This document shows positions 35,745 to 45,402 of a stretch of DNA of 64,000 nucleotides, one piece after another; position 1 is the stretch's first letter; the number at the start of each line of letters is the position of its first letter. The notes under the pieces are model-generated. The model was not told the origin of the DNA and did no database searches. It was given only the letters and a program-made list of their open reading frames with translations. The translations under genes and the position numbers were made by a program. The DNA is from Pseudomonas lurida (GTDB lineage: Bacteria; Pseudomonadota; Gammaproteobacteria; Pseudomonadales; Pseudomonadaceae), in NCBI RefSeq assembly GCF_002563895.1, contig NZ_PDJB01000001.1, positions 5,935,501-5,999,500 of the forward strand, in the 5' to 3' direction.

Positions 35745-37121
35745 ATGTCGGTACCCCCGCGTGCCGTTCAGCTTAACGAAGCGAACGCGTTCCTTAAGGA
35801 TCATCCTGAGGTTCTGTACGTAGACCTTCTAATTGCGGATATGAATGGTGTGGTGCGCGGCAAGCGCATCGAACGCACCAGCCTCCACAAGGTTTACGAG
35901 AAGGGCATTAACCTGCCTGCCTCTTTATTTGCCCTGGATATCAACGGCTCTACGGTGGAAAGCACCGGCTTGGGCCTGGACATCGGTGATGCTGACCGAA
36001 TCTGTTATCCAATCCCCGACACCCTGTGCAATGAACCCTGGCAAAAGCGCCCAACCGCGCAACTGCTGATGACCATGCACGAACTTGAAGGTGAACCTTT
36101 CTTCGCCGACCCGCGCGAAGTGCTCCGCCAAGTTGTAAGCAAATTTGACGACCTTGGCCTGACGATCTGCGCCGCCTTCGAGCTTGAGTTCTACCTGATC
36201 GACCAGGAGAACGTGAACGGCCGCCCACAACCGCCCCGCTCGCCGATCTCCGGCAAACGCCCGCACTCGACACAGGTCTACCTGATCGACGACCTCGACG
36301 AGTACGTCGACTGCCTCCAGGACATCCTGGAAGGTGCGAAGGAGCAAGGCATCCCGGCTGACGCCATCGTCAAGGAAAGTGCCCCGGCGCAGTTCGAAGT
36401 GAACCTGCACCACGTGGCCGACCCGATCAAGGCTTGCGACTACGCCGTACTGCTCAAGCGCCTGATCAAGAACATCGCCTACGACCATGAGATGGACACC
36501 ACCTTCATGGCCAAGCCTTACCCAGGCCAGGCAGGCAATGGTTTGCACGTACACATTTCGATCCTGGACAAAGACGGCAAGAACATCTTTGCCAGCGAGG
36601 ATCCCGAGCAGAACGCCGCATTGCGTCACGCGATCGGCGGTGTGCTCGAGACCCTACCCGCTCAAATGGCGTTCCTGTGCCCCAACGTCAACTCCTACCG
36701 CCGATTCGGCGCACAGTTCTACGTGCCGAACTCGCCGTGCTGGGGCCTGGACAACCGCACCGTGGCGATTCGCGTACCGACTGGCTCGTCCGATGCCGTC
36801 CGTATCGAACACCGCGTGGCCGGTGCCGACGCCAACCCTTACCTGCTGATGGCTTCGGTCCTGGCAGGCGTGCACCACGGCCTGACCAACAAGATCGAGC
36901 CTAATGCACCGGTGGAAGGCAACAGCTACGAGCAGAACGAGCAAAGCCTGCCGAACAACCTGCGCGATGCCCTGCGCGAATTGGACGACAGCGAGGTTAT
37001 GGCCAAGTACATCGATCCCAAGTACATCGATATCTTCGTCGCCTGTAAGGAAAGTGAGCTGGAAGAGTTCGAACACTCCATCTCCGACCTTGAGTACAAC
37101 TGGTACCTGCATACCGTCTAA
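35745..37121 (+). CDS. spuI: Glutamine synthetase-family ligase SpuI
   Basis: A second GS-fold gamma-glutamylpolyamine synthetase, 458 residues starting MSVPPRAVQLNEAN. Motifs: FELEFYLIDQENV, the acidic set in APAQFEVNLHHV, TTFMAKPYPGQAGNGLHVHIS and RIEHRVAGADANPYLLM. It differs from SpuB throughout, so the two likely have separate amine preferences, as with the multiple PauA enzymes of P. aeruginosa. AAAGG precedes the ATG. It is divergent from the spu operon and followed by a strong terminator. Confidence 0.9.
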   Translation: MSVPPRAVQLNEANAFLKDHPEVLYVDLLIADMNGVVRGKRIERTSLHKVYEKGINLPASLFALDINGSTVESTGLGLDIGDADRICYPIPDTLCNEPWQKRPTAQLLMTMHELEGEPFFADPREVLRQVVSKFDDLGLTICAAFELEFYLIDQENVNGRPQPPRSPISGKRPHSTQVYLIDDLDEYVDCLQDILEGAKEQGIPADAIVKESAPAQFEVNLHHVADPIKACDYAVLLKRLIKNIAYDHEMDTTFMAKPYPGQAGNGLHVHISILDKDGKNIFASEDPEQNAALRHAIGGVLETLPAQMAFLCPNVNSYRRFGAQFYVPNSPCWGLDNRTVAIRVPTGSSDAVRIEHRVAGADANPYLLMASVLAGVHHGLTNKIEPNAPVEGNSYEQNEQSLPNNLRDALRELDDSEVMAKYIDPKYIDIFVACKESELEEFEHSISDLEYNWYLHTV

Positions 37122-37143
37122 ATGGCGGCAGCGATAAAAAACG

Positions 37144-37173
37144 CCGCAGGCTTTATGACCTGCGGTTTTTTTT
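37144..37173 (+). terminator. Intrinsic terminator of spuI
   Basis: Stem ccgcagg (37144-37150) and cctgcgg (37159-37165) with an 8-base loop, followed by eight T residues. It starts 23 bases after the spuI stop. Confidence 0.93.
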
Positions 37174-37204
37174 GGTTTTTTTCCAGGAACACCGAGGTGG
37201 ATTC

Positions 37205-37278
37205 ATCCCAGGCAAGCCAGCGCCCACATGTTGATTTGTGAACACATTCAAAGATGGGACCAGGCTCGCCTGCGATGG
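37205..37278. repeat. REPIN (diverged)
   Basis: Arms atcccaggcaagccagcgcc and ggaccaggctcgcctgcgat are inverted around a short centre. Several mismatches show an older copy. It is located between spuI and the tetR-type gene. Confidence 0.75.
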
Positions 37279-37340
37279 CGCCCTGGAAGACAACACACAC
37301 GCCTGCTCTTACAATGCCCGCTGCCTTGTAGGAGACGTCC

Positions 37341-37982
37341 ATGACCACCCGCCCCGCCGCCCCTCGCAAACCCCGTGCCCGCAGCCAGGCCCGGATCGAT
37401 GCGATTCTTGACGCCGCCCGCACCTTGCTGGCAGCCGAAGGCGTGGCGAGTTTGTCGATCTACAGCGTGGCCGAGCGTGCGCAGATCCCACCGTCATCGG
37501 TGTATCACTTCTTCGCCAGCGTACCCGCGCTGCTGGAGGCACTGACTGCAGACGTCCACGCAGCCTTCCGGGCGGCGATCCAGGCGCCCATCGAGCACGA
37601 CGCTCTCAAGCACTGGCGTGACCTGTCCTGCATCGTCGAGCAACGCATGCTCACCATCTACGAACACGACGCCGCCGCACGCCAGTTGATCCTGGCACAG
37701 CACGGGCTGGCCGAAGTGACCCAGGCGGACCGCCAGCATGACCTCGAGTTGGGGGATCTGATGCTGGACGTGTTCAATCGTCACTTCGAAGTGCCGACAC
37801 TGCCCAGTGATGTGGATGTGTTTGCGCTGGCGTTGGAGCTGAGCGACCGCGTGTATGCGCGCTCGGTGCATCAGCACGGGCTGATCACCCCGCGCATGGC
37901 CGAGGAAGGCATGCGGGTGTTCGATGCATATGTAGGGCTTTACCTGCCGCCCTATCTGCCTAAGCGGATGGCTGCTCGCTGA
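37341..37982 (+). CDS. TetR/AcrR family regulator
   Basis: A 213-residue regulator. The N-terminal helix-turn-helix is read in RIDAILDAARTLLAAEGVASLSIYSVAERAQIPPSSVYHFFASVPALLEAL (about 18-68), and the rest forms a ligand-binding helical core. The basic N terminus (RPAAPRKPRARSQ) is typical. The target is unknown: no divergent partner is present and its neighbours are the spuI terminator and ssuF. A TACAA/TTGTA repeat at 37310-37330 just upstream could be an autoregulatory site, but it is weak. Confidence 0.88.
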   Translation: MTTRPAAPRKPRARSQARIDAILDAARTLLAAEGVASLSIYSVAERAQIPPSSVYHFFASVPALLEALTADVHAAFRAAIQAPIEHDALKHWRDLSCIVEQRMLTIYEHDAAARQLILAQHGLAEVTQADRQHDLELGDLMLDVFNRHFEVPTLPSDVDVFALALELSDRVYARSVHQHGLITPRMAEEGMRVFDAYVGLYLPPYLPKRMAAR

Positions 37983-38006
37983 TTTCCCGGCTGCCTGTGC
38001 ACGCCC

Positions 38007-38082
38007 CATCGCAGACAAGCCAGCTCCCACCTTTGACGGTGTTCACACATCAAAATGTAGGCGCAGGCTTGCGCGCGATGAG
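38007..38082. repeat. REPIN with centre shared with the copy at 7231
   Basis: Arms catcgcagacaagccagctc and the opposing gcgcaggcttgcgcgcgatg surround a centre acctttgacggtgttcacac...tcaaaatg that matches the REPIN at 7231-7302. It sits in the convergent gap between the TetR gene and ssuF. Confidence 0.85.
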
Positions 38083-38101
38083 GGCCCAAGGGCAGCGCTG
38101 A

Positions 38102-38317
38102 TCACAACTTGGCGATCGACACCTCGGTGGACTTCACGAAGGCAATCACTTCGCTGCCAATCACCAGTTCCAGCTCTTTGACCGAGCGGGTGGTGATCAC
38201 GGAAGTGACGATCCCGGATGCGGTCTGCACGTCGATTTCCGACAGCACGTCGCCTTCGACGATTTCCTTGATGGTGCCTTTGAATTGGTTGCGCACGTTG
38301 ATGGCTTTAATAGTCAT
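38102..38317 (-). CDS. ssuF: Molybdopterin-binding TOBE/Mop protein SsuF
   Basis: A 71-residue single Mop/TOBE-domain protein starting MTIKAINVRNQFKGTIKEIVEGDVLSEIDV, the usual size of molbindins, which form hexamers that bind molybdate or related oxyanions. At the end of ssu operons in P. putida the equivalent gene, ssuF, is needed for use of sulfonates or sulfate esters although its mechanism is unclear. It follows ssuB by 28 bases, the last gene of the unit. Confidence 0.9.
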   Translation of the reverse strand: MTIKAINVRNQFKGTIKEIVEGDVLSEIDVQTASGIVTSVITTRSVKELELVIGSEVIAFVKSTEVSIAKL

Positions 38318-38345
38318 GGTGTTCTTCCTTCATGGGACAAGTGAG

Positions 38346-39152
38346 TTATTGAGCCCAACGCAATTGCGTAGGCAGCGGTGAAACGGGTTCGGGTTCTGGC
38401 GGCGTGCCGGGCAACGACAACACACGGTTGAGCACTTCGGCTTCCAGCGCGGCCAGGCGATGTGAGCCCCGGGCGCGTGGGCGCGGCAGGTCGACGATGA
38501 GGTCAAGGCCGATTTCGCCGTCTTCGATCAGGATGACGCGGTCGGCAATCGCCACGGCTTCGCTGACGTCATGGGTCACCAGCAACACGGTGAAACCGTG
38601 CTTCTGCCACAGGTTTTCGATCAGTTGCTGCATTTCGATGCGGGTCAGCGCATCCAGCGCGCCCAACGGCTCGTCCAGCAGCAGCAAGCGCGGTTGGTGG
38701 ATCAGCGCACGGGCCAGGGCCACGCGTTGCTTCTGCCCACCGGACAGCGCCGCCGGCCATTCATTGGCCCGTTCGGCCAGGCCAACCGCCTCCAGGGCTT
38801 GCAGCGCGTTGGGGCGCCAGTTGCCTTTAAGGCCTAGGCCCACGTTGTCGATAATCTTTTTCCACGGCAGCAGGCGTGCTTCCTGGAACATCAGCCGCGT
38901 GTCTTCAATCGCTTCGCTCAGCGGTGCGGAACCGGCCAGCAGCTCGCCACCGCTGGCTTTGTCCAGCCCCGCCAGCAGGCGCAGCAAGGTACTTTTACCG
39001 CAACCACTGCGACCGACCACCGCGACGAATTGGCCGGCAGGAATGTGCAGGTCGATGTCCTTGAGCACTTCGCGCGCGCCGAAGGCCTTGCGCAACTTGC
39101 GTACCGCCAGGGGAATGCCCTTCAGCAGGCGCGGGGGTTGTTGAGCTGTCAT
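38346..39152 (-). CDS. ssuB: Sulfonate ABC transporter ATPase SsuB
   Basis: The ATP-binding subunit of the alkanesulfonate importer SsuABC, 268 residues. Walker [17 protein letters not shown] (about 46-61), signature [16 protein letters not shown] (about 135-150), Walker [13 protein letters not shown], and the switch His in [10 protein letters not shown]. The start overlaps the ssuC stop by 4 bases. The C-terminal tail after residue 230 is the usual SsuB extension. Confidence 0.94.
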   Translation of the reverse strand: MTAQQPPRLLKGIPLAVRKLRKAFGAREVLKDIDLHIPAGQFVAVVGRSGCGKSTLLRLLAGLDKASGGELLAGSAPLSEAIEDTRLMFQEARLLPWKKIIDNVGLGLKGNWRPNALQALEAVGLAERANEWPAALSGGQKQRVALARALIHQPRLLLLDEPLGALDALTRIEMQQLIENLWQKHGFTVLLVTHDVSEAVAIADRVILIEDGEIGLDLIVDLPRPRARGSHRLAALEAEVLNRVLSLPGTPPEPEPVSPLPTQLRWAQ

Positions 39153-39937
39153 GCCGCACCTCCTTTATTCACTTGATAGGCCGGGTGCCAGCGCAGCCAC
39201 ACACGCTCCAGACCGCGAGCGGCAAGGTCGGCAAGCTTGCCGAGGATGGCGTACATGACGATGGCCAGCACCACCACGTCGGTTTGCAGGAATTCACGGG
39301 CATTCATCGCCAGGTAGCCGATACCCGAGCTGGCGGAGATGGTTTCCGCCACGATCAGCGTCAACCACATGAAGCCCAGGGCAAAGCGCACGCCCACCAG
39401 GATCGACGGCAGCGCGCCCGGCAGGATCACCTGGCGGAACAGGCTGAACCCGGACAAGCCATAGCTGCGCGACATCTCCACCAGCGCCGGGTCGACGTTG
39501 CGGATGCCGTGGTACGTGTTGAGGTAGATCGGGAACAGCGTGCCAAGGGCGACCAGGAAAATCTTCGCCGTCTCGTCGATGCCGAACCACAGGATCACCA
39601 GCGGAATCAGCGCCAAATGCGGCACGTTGCGGATCATCTGCACCGAGCTGTCCAGCAGGCGTTCGCCCCACTTCGACAGGCCGGTGATAAAGCCCAGGGC
39701 CAGGCCGATGCTGCCGCCGATCACAAAACCCAGGCCGGCACGCCAGCCGCTGATAGCCAGGTGGGTCCAGATTTCACCGCTGGCGACCAGCTTGATACCG
39801 GCTTCAATTACCGCGCTCGGGGCCGGCAGGATACGGGTCGACAACCAACCCGCCGACACCGACAACTGCCACACCGCCAGCAATAGAACCGGCAGTATCC
39901 ATGGCGCCACACGGTGGCTCAGTTTTTCATAGTTCAT
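39149..39937 (-). CDS. ssuC: Sulfonate ABC transporter permease SsuC
   Basis: Inner-membrane permease of the alkanesulfonate importer, 262 residues with about six spans and the EAA loop [29 protein letters not shown] (about 151-179). It starts 9 bases after the ssuD stop and is translationally coupled to ssuB. It would deliver sulfonates from SsuA to the cytoplasm for desulfonation. Confidence 0.94.
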   Translation of the reverse strand: MNYEKLSHRVAPWILPVLLLAVWQLSVSAGWLSTRILPAPSAVIEAGIKLVASGEIWTHLAISGWRAGLGFVIGGSIGLALGFITGLSKWGERLLDSSVQMIRNVPHLALIPLVILWFGIDETAKIFLVALGTLFPIYLNTYHGIRNVDPALVEMSRSYGLSGFSLFRQVILPGALPSILVGVRFALGFMWLTLIVAETISASSGIGYLAMNAREFLQTDVVVLAIVMYAILGKLADLAARGLERVWLRWHPAYQVNKGGAA

Positions 39938-39946
39938 GGCGCCGCC

Positions 39947-41095
39947 TCAGCTCTGTGACGCAGCTTTGGGAAGGATGTCGTTGGCGACCATTTCGCCGAA
40001 CGGGCTCACGTAGCCGGCGCTTTTCGGCAGCTCGGGACGTTCGATATCCAGGTGAGGGAACAGCAGTTCTGCGACGCGATACGACTCTTCCAGGTGGGGA
40101 TAACCGGAGAAGATAAACGTGTCGATACCCAGCGCTGCGTACTCCTTCACGCGTGCCGCGACGGTTGGGCCATCGCCCACCAGCGCGGTGCCCGCACCGC
40201 CACGCACCAGCCCGACGCCGGCCCACAGGTTGGGGCTGACTTCGAGGTTTTCGCGGTTACCGCCATGCAAGGCCGCCATGCGTTGCTGGCCGACGGAGTC
40301 GAAGCGCGCCAGGGAGGCCTGGGCACGGGCGATGGTGTCGTCGTCCAGGTGAGAGATCAGTTTGTCGGCGGCTTTCCATGCTTCGTCGTTGGTTTCACGC
40401 ACAATCACATGCAGGCGAATACCGAAGCGCACGGTGCGCCCAAGCTTCGCGGCCTTGGCCCTAACCTGTTCGATTTTTTCTGCAACGGCCGCCGGCGGCT
40501 CGCCCCAGGTCAGGACCATTTCCACCTGTTCGGCTGCCAGGTCCTGGGCCGCTTCGGAAGAACCACCGAAGTACAGCGGCGGACGTGGTTGCTGGATCGG
40601 CGGGTACAGCAACTTGGCGCCTTTGACGCTGATGTGCTCGCCGTCGTAGTCCACGGTTTCGCCTTCCAGCACACGGCGCCAGATGCGGGTGAATTCCACT
40701 GAGGCCTGGTAGCGCTCTTCGTGGCTGAGGAACAAGCCATCGCCGGCCAATTCTTCCGGGTCACCACCGGTGACCAGGTTGAACAACGCCCGGCCACCGG
40801 ACAGGCGGTCCAGGGTCGCGGCCTGACGCGCCGCTACCGTCGGCGAAATGATCCCGGGGCGCAACGCGACAAGGAATTTCAAACGCTGGGTCACCGGGAT
40901 CAGTGATGCGGCCACCAGCCACGAATCTTCGCAAGAGCGTCCGGTGGGAATCAGTACCCCGCCGAAACCCAGGCGGTCAGCGGCTTGGGCCACTTGCTGC
41001 AGGTAACCGTGGTCAACGGCGCGAGCGCCTTCGGCGGTGCCAAGGTAATGGCCGTCGCCGTGAGTAGGCAGGAACCAGAAAATATTGAGGCTCAT
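39947..41095 (-). CDS. ssuD: FMNH2-dependent alkanesulfonate monooxygenase SsuD
   Basis: Cleaves alkanesulfonates to aldehyde and sulfite with FMNH2 supplied by SsuE. 382 residues of the luciferase-like fold: [19 protein letters not shown], the [15 protein letters not shown] region with the conserved Cys, [16 protein letters not shown] and [21 protein letters not shown]. The length matches E. coli SsuD (381). A GGAG-type ribosome site precedes the ATG, 25 bases after ssuA. Confidence 0.96.
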   Translation of the reverse strand: MSLNIFWFLPTHGDGHYLGTAEGARAVDHGYLQQVAQAADRLGFGGVLIPTGRSCEDSWLVAASLIPVTQRLKFLVALRPGIISPTVAARQAATLDRLSGGRALFNLVTGGDPEELAGDGLFLSHEERYQASVEFTRIWRRVLEGETVDYDGEHISVKGAKLLYPPIQQPRPPLYFGGSSEAAQDLAAEQVEMVLTWGEPPAAVAEKIEQVRAKAAKLGRTVRFGIRLHVIVRETNDEAWKAADKLISHLDDDTIARAQASLARFDSVGQQRMAALHGGNRENLEVSPNLWAGVGLVRGGAGTALVGDGPTVAARVKEYAALGIDTFIFSGYPHLEESYRVAELLFPHLDIERPELPKSAGYVSPFGEMVANDILPKAASQS

Positions 41096-41120
41096 GGAGT
41101 TGTCTCCTGAAGAAGTCGGA

Positions 41121-42089
41121 TTACGGCGCTTTGGCCACGGTGGCGGGTGGCGTCCAGATCACGTCCTTGATGTTCAAGGGCTTGGGGATCAGTTTGAGTT
41201 GGTAGAAGCTGTCGGCGATCTTCTGCTGGGCCACCACCACTTCAGGGGTCAGGAACAGTGCGCCGTAGCCTTGGCGTTTCACCGAGGTCAGGGTGATGTC
41301 AGCCGGCAGGCCGAGCAGCGGCGCCACTTGTTCAGTCACTTCCTGTGGGTTGGCCTTGGACCATTCGCCCACGGCGCGCACCTCTTCGATCAGGGCCTTG
41401 ATCACCTGCGGGTGATGTTCGGCGTACGGCTTGGTGGCCAGGTAGAACTGATGGTTGTCGGCGATGCCGGTGCCGTCACGCAGGGTGCGGGCTTGCAGCT
41501 GTTTCTCGGCGGCGGCCTGGTACGGGTCCCAGATCACCCAGGCGTCCACGCTGCCACGTTCGAACGCGGCACGCGCGTCGGCAGGTGGCAGGAAAACAGT
41601 CTGCACGTCGGTGTATTTCAGGCCGGCGTCCTCCAGGGCACGGACCAGCAGGTAGTGCACGTTGGAGCCTTTGTTGAGCACGATTTTCTTGCCCTTGAGC
41701 TCGGCCACGGAGTTGATCGGTGAATCCTTTGGCACCAGGATCGCCTCGCTGGTCGGCGCTGGCGGTTCATAGGCCACGTAGAGCAAGTCGGCCCCGGCTG
41801 CCTGGGCGAAGACCGGTGGGGTTTCACCGGTCACGCCAAAATCGATAGAGCCGACGTTCAGGCCCTCCAGCAATTGCGGGCCGCCGGGAAACTCGGTCCA
41901 TTGCACGTTCACACCCTGGGCCGCGAGGCGTTTTTCCAGGGTGCCCTTGGCCTTGAGCAGGACCAGCGTGCCGTACTTCTGATAACCGATACGCAGGGTC
42001 TCGGCCGCGTGAGCTTGAACAATGGCGCCGAAGGACACAGCCGCAGCAAACAGTGCGACCAGACCACGACGCAAGATGACAGTGCGCAT
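41121..42089 (-). CDS. ssuA: Aliphatic sulfonate-binding protein SsuA
   Basis: Periplasmic binding protein of the sulfonate importer, 322 residues with a signal peptide ending AHA (mature [12 protein letters not shown]). It contains the typical [29 protein letters not shown] and the domain-2 stretch [19 protein letters not shown]. It lies 94 bases after ssuE, a gap that may hold a weak processing or ribosome site. Orthologues bind a wide range of alkanesulfonates. Confidence 0.94.
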   Translation of the reverse strand: MRTVILRRGLVALFAAAVSFGAIVQAHAAETLRIGYQKYGTLVLLKAKGTLEKRLAAQGVNVQWTEFPGGPQLLEGLNVGSIDFGVTGETPPVFAQAAGADLLYVAYEPPAPTSEAILVPKDSPINSVAELKGKKIVLNKGSNVHYLLVRALEDAGLKYTDVQTVFLPPADARAAFERGSVDAWVIWDPYQAAAEKQLQARTLRDGTGIADNHQFYLATKPYAEHHPQVIKALIEEVRAVGEWSKANPQEVTEQVAPLLGLPADITLTSVKRQGYGALFLTPEVVVAQQKIADSFYQLKLIPKPLNIKDVIWTPPATVAKAP

Positions 42090-42183
42090 GGCGCTCTCTC
42101 CAAATAATGCGATGAGGGGGTTGGCTGCACCTGCTTGGCCGTTGGCGGCTGAGTAAGGTGGGTACTACAAAATGCGGTAAGGC

Positions 42184-42777
42184 TCAGATGCTCCAGCGAG
42201 CACTCAACAAACGTTCATTCAACACATGGGGGTCCAGCGGTTTCGGGCGACGGGCCATGGCGTCGTAAAGCGTCTCCAGTGCCTGGTGCAGACGGTGTTC
42301 GAGCACCGGCACCAATTGCGCCTGGGCGCTGCCTTCGCCATAAGCGATCTGGCTGTCCTCGGCAAAGATGCCGTGGAGCAATTCCTGGGCCTTCAGCGCC
42401 GACAGCACAGGCTTCAAGGCGTAGTCCACCGCCAGCATGTGGGCAATGCTGCCGCCGGTGGCCATCGGCAACACGACCTTATGGGCCAGGGCACGCTCGG
42501 GCAGCAGGTCCAGCAGGGTTTTCAGCGCGCCGGAGAACGAGGCCTTGTACACCGGGGTCGCGATCACCAAGCCATCCGCGTTAGCCACTTGTTGCAGCAG
42601 GTCAATGACCTTGGGGCTGTCGAAGCGCGCGTGCAGCAGGTCTTCAGCCGGGAAGTCCCGTATCTGGTAACTCACCACTTCTACGCCTTTGTCTTGCAAC
42701 CACTGACGGGTTTTATCCAGCAACACCCCGGAGCGGGAACGCTGGCTGGGACTGCCTCCAAGTGTTACGACCAACAT
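42184..42777 (-). CDS. ssuE: NAD(P)H-dependent FMN reductase SsuE
   Basis: Supplies FMNH2 to SsuD. 197 residues of flavodoxin-like fold: [20 protein letters not shown] at the N terminus (phosphate loop), [26 protein letters not shown] for FMN contact, and [21 protein letters not shown] for the dimer interface. It is first gene of the ssuEADCBF unit and is preceded by an AT-rich promoter region with repeated motifs. Confidence 0.96.
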   Translation of the reverse strand: MLVVTLGGSPSQRSRSGVLLDKTRQWLQDKGVEVVSYQIRDFPAEDLLHARFDSPKVIDLLQQVANADGLVIATPVYKASFSGALKTLLDLLPERALAHKVVLPMATGGSIAHMLAVDYALKPVLSALKAQELLHGIFAEDSQIAYGEGSAQAQLVPVLEHRLHQALETLYDAMARRPKPLDPHVLNERLLSARWSI

Positions 42778-42852
42778 GCAGGAATTCCTTGAGCAGGTGT
42801 CGACGGTTCGCTGTGTGGCGATGGCGCCAAGATGGAACAGACCTTATCAGCA

Positions 42853-42900
42853 GATTTATATATCTTTAAATCTTATTTTTTCATGTGTTTATTCTTTAAA
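42853..42900 (-). promoter_or_regulatory. AT-rich promoter elements upstream of ssuE
   Basis: Two signals in the ssuE upstream region: an inverted repeat gattta-tatatctt-taaatc (42853-42872) and a tttattctttaaa element (42888-42900). A close match to the second (tttaaaaagaataaa, 43765-43779, other strand) lies upstream of lsfA. Both genes respond to sulfur limitation in related species, so CysB-type control is a reasonable guess. Confidence 0.4.
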
Positions 42901-42929
42901 TGCATATACGACAGATCAAAACGCAGGCG

Positions 42930-42954
42930 AAAAAAAAGGCCGTCAAAACGGCCT
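42930..42954 (-). terminator. Intrinsic terminator downstream of lsfA
   Basis: On the minus strand aggccgt-tttg-acggcct is followed by eight T residues (seen as aaaaaaaa at 42930-42937 on plus). It ends transcription coming from lsfA before the ssuE promoter. Confidence 0.9.
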
Positions 42955-43002
42955 GAAAACCCCTGCTATGTGATTGGGTTCTGGCTCAATAGAGGTAGTG
43001 GC

Positions 43003-43061
43003 CATCGCGCGCAAGCCCGGCTCCCACAGGGGAATGCGCAGCCGGGCTCGCCCGCGATGGC
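43003..43061. repeat. REPIN (short)
   Basis: Arms catcgcgcgcaagcccggct and agccgggctcgcccgcgatg surround a centre of about 18 bases. It is located between the lsfA stop and the lsfA terminator, so it would be part of the lsfA 3' UTR. Confidence 0.88.
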
Positions 43062-43071
43062 GCTATCAGCC

Positions 43072-43710
43072 TCAGCGATTGGGCTGTGGGGTCAACCGCA
43101 GGTACGGCTTGACCGCCCGGTAACCCTTGGGAAAGCGCTTCTTGATCTCGTCCTCATCCTTGAGCGACGGCACGATCACCACCTCATCACCGTCCTGCCA
43201 GTTGGCGGGCGTGGCGACCTTGTGGTTGTCGGTCAGCTGCAGCGAATCGATGACCCGCAGGATTTCATGGAAGTTGCGCCCGGTGCTGGCCGGGTAGGTG
43301 ATGGTGAGGCGGATCTTCTTGTTCGGATCGATCACGAACAGGGAACGCACGGTGAGGGTGTCACTGGCATTGGGATGGATCAGGTCATAGAGGTCCGAGA
43401 CCTTACGGTCGGCGTCCGCCAGGATCGGGAAATTGACGACGGTGTGCTGGGTCTCGTTGATGTCTTCGATCCACTTGTGGTGCGAGTCCACCGGGTCTAC
43501 CGACAGGGCGATAGCCTTGACGCCACGCTTGGCGAATTCGTCCTTGAGCTTGGCGGTGAAACCCAGTTCGGTGGTGCACACCGGGGTGAAGTCCGCCGGA
43601 TGGGAAAACAGCACACCCCAGCTATCGCCCAGCCATTCGTGGAAACGAATCTTGCCGGCGCTGGAATCCTGTTCGAAGTCGGGGGCGATATCGCCCAGTC
43701 TTAGGCTCAT
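43072..43710 (-). CDS. lsfA: 1-Cys peroxiredoxin LsfA
   Basis: A Prx6-type thiol peroxidase of 212 residues. The peroxidatic Cys is in SHPADFTPVCTTELGF (about residue 45) with the conserved Pro/Thr before it and Arg in the later RSLFVIDPNKKIRLT region. The C-terminal half lacks an obvious resolving Cys, as in 1-Cys members. LsfA was first described as a low-sulfur-induced protein in Pseudomonas, which agrees with its position next to ssu. It reduces hydroperoxides using ascorbate or thiols. Confidence 0.95.
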   Translation of the reverse strand: MSLRLGDIAPDFEQDSSAGKIRFHEWLGDSWGVLFSHPADFTPVCTTELGFTAKLKDEFAKRGVKAIALSVDPVDSHHKWIEDINETQHTVVNFPILADADRKVSDLYDLIHPNASDTLTVRSLFVIDPNKKIRLTITYPASTGRNFHEILRVIDSLQLTDNHKVATPANWQDGDEVVIVPSLKDEDEIKKRFPKGYRAVKPYLRLTPQPNR

Positions 43711-43764
43711 GGTGTGGCTCCTGGTGAGTGCTTATGGAGCCCACTGTGCATGGATTGTGGATTA

Positions 43765-43779
43765 TTTAAAAAGAATAAA
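43765..43779 (-). promoter_or_regulatory. AT-rich element upstream of lsfA
   Basis: On the minus strand this reads tttattctttttaaa, matching tttattctttaaa upstream of ssuE apart from two extra T. It lies 55 bases upstream of the lsfA start and is a candidate shared sulfur-limitation site. Confidence 0.35.
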
Positions 43780-43945
43780 TATCGATCTATCTAGACGATA
43801 AGGGAATATTAAAAATCTGTTCATTGGACGCGGACACAGGCGAGGAGCAACATCGCATCCAAGGTTCGAGAAGGCCTTGAGACGCTGTACACAGAGGGAT
43901 TCGGGAAGGGCCTGCGGGGGTTTGGCCCGACTTGAAAGCAAGACA

Positions 43946-43972
43946 CCTTGCCCGGCGTTGCGCCGGGCAAGG
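43946..43972 (-). terminator. Probable terminator of the OprD-family porin gene
   Basis: A perfect 12-bp stem ccttgcccggcg/cgccgggcaagg with loop ttg lies 29 bases after the porin stop. The minus-strand tail (tgtcttgctttc) is only moderately T-rich. The very stable stem still makes termination likely. The 220 bases between this and the lsfA start hold only the lsfA promoter region. Confidence 0.75.
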
Positions 43973-44001
43973 TTTTACAGACTTACAACAGCTTCACGCT
44001 A

Positions 44002-45402
44002 CTAGAACAGTGGCAGCGAGTAGCTGACGATCAGGCGGTTTTCGTCCTGATTGCGCTGGCCGGCAATGTCGTTGCGCCACATGGCGTTTTTCCAGGCCAC
44101 GCCGACGTTCTTCAGTGGGCCTTCTGGTACGACGTAGGCAACAGTGATGTCACGTTCCCACTCGTTAGCGCCATTGGAGTTTGTAGCCCGTTGCGGCGTG
44201 CCGGTGTTACCACGGGTGTCGATATTGTCGCCACGCAGGTAAACCACACCAGCGGTCAGGCCTGGTACGCCGATTTTGGCAAAGTCGTAAGCGTAGCGAG
44301 CTTGCCAAGTACGTTCGCCAGCACGGGCGAATTTGGCGATCTGAGAGTCAGTAGTCAGGTAAGCCGACGAACCGTCACCCTGGTTCAACCAAGGGAAGTC
44401 GCTGTTGCCGTTGCTGACTTGGTAACCACCACCGAAAGTGTGACCGGCAACGGTGTACAGGAACAAGCCGCTGTACAGGTTGTTATCAACTTTACCCTTG
44501 GTGATGGTGGCACCCGCGGCGTTAGTGCCGTAGTCACCCGTGGTGTAATAGTTCGCGTTGTTGCCGTTGGCACCGTCATCGCGGCTATTGAAGTAGCGCA
44601 AATCGGTTTTCAACACGCCAGGACCAATTGCCCAGTTGTGCAGCAGGCCCAAGAAGTGTTGCTTGTAGAACTGGTCTAGATTGCCGTAGTAGTACTGGGC
44701 AGTCAGGTCCTTGGTGATTTTGTAGTCACCACCGGCGTAGTAGAACTTGTTGCTATCGCGGCCAGCGGCTGTACGGCCGTTGGCACCTGCGATGGACAGG
44801 TTCTCAACGTTGCTGGAGTTACGACCCTTGGCCTTTTCGATCTGACCGGCAACCAGTGTCAGGTCTTTGATGTCGCCCGAAGTGATCTGGCCACCCTGGA
44901 AAGTCTGAGGCAACAGACGACCATCGTTGGTAACGATAACTGGCAGCTTGGGTTGCAGAGTACCCAGCTTCAGTTCGGTTTGGGAGATCTTGGCTTTAGC
45001 GGTCAGGCCCAGGCTGGAGTAGTTATCCACGGCTTCGCCATTGGACTTGCTCGGGAAAACCGTGCCGCCGTAAGAGCCAGCGTTGCCGTTCGAACGAGCG
45101 GTAGCGCCGTTGGTACCGCCGCCCGAATCCAGACGCACGCCCAGCAGGCCGATAGCGTCAAGACCGAAACCAACGGTACCTTGGGTGTAACCCGAGATGA
45201 AACGCAGGTCGAAGGCTTGGCCCCACTCTTCTTGCTTGTTTTGCGCGCCGGCCGCTTTGGTAGCGTCGTCACGGTTATCGGTGTTGATGTAAAAGTTACG
45301 CAGCCCCAGTGTTGCCTTGCTGTCTTCGATGAAACCGGCAGCGCCTGCTTGCTGAGCGATTGCGCCCAGGGCCACAGCGAGTGCCAAGGTGGACTTCTTC
45401 AT
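44002..45402 (-). CDS. OprD-family outer-membrane porin
   Basis: A 466-residue outer-membrane porin of the OprD/OpdK family. The signal peptide is MKKSTLALAVALGAIAQQAGA. The mature chain starts GFIEDSKATLGLRNFYIN, the typical OprD beginning, and ends in a beta strand finishing RLIVSYSLPLF with terminal Phe. It shows alternating aromatic beta strands throughout. Family members take up amino acids, aromatic acids or other small carboxylates. The substrate here is unknown. Its position between lsfA and a TauA-like gene suggests an anionic sulfur compound, which is inference only. Confidence 0.9.
   Translation of the reverse strand: MKKSTLALAVALGAIAQQAGAAGFIEDSKATLGLRNFYINTDNRDDATKAAGAQNKQEEWGQAFDLRFISGYTQGTVGFGLDAIGLLGVRLDSGGGTNGATARSNGNAGSYGGTVFPSKSNGEAVDNYSSLGLTAKAKISQTELKLGTLQPKLPVIVTNDGRLLPQTFQGGQITSGDIKDLTLVAGQIEKAKGRNSSNVENLSIAGANGRTAAGRDSNKFYYAGGDYKITKDLTAQYYYGNLDQFYKQHFLGLLHNWAIGPGVLKTDLRYFNSRDDGANGNNANYYTTGDYGTNAAGATITKGKVDNNLYSGLFLYTVAGHTFGGGYQVSNGNSDFPWLNQGDGSSAYLTTDSQIAKFARAGERTWQARYAYDFAKIGVPGLTAGVVYLRGDNIDTRGNTGTPQRATNSNGANEWERDITVAYVVPEGPLKNVGVAWKNAMWRNDIAGQRNQDENRLIVSYSLPLF

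Noticed and set aside
37310..37330. TACAA/TTGTA repeat as a TetR operator
   Set aside because: Only five-base arms with an 11-base spacer. It is expected by chance at this frequency.
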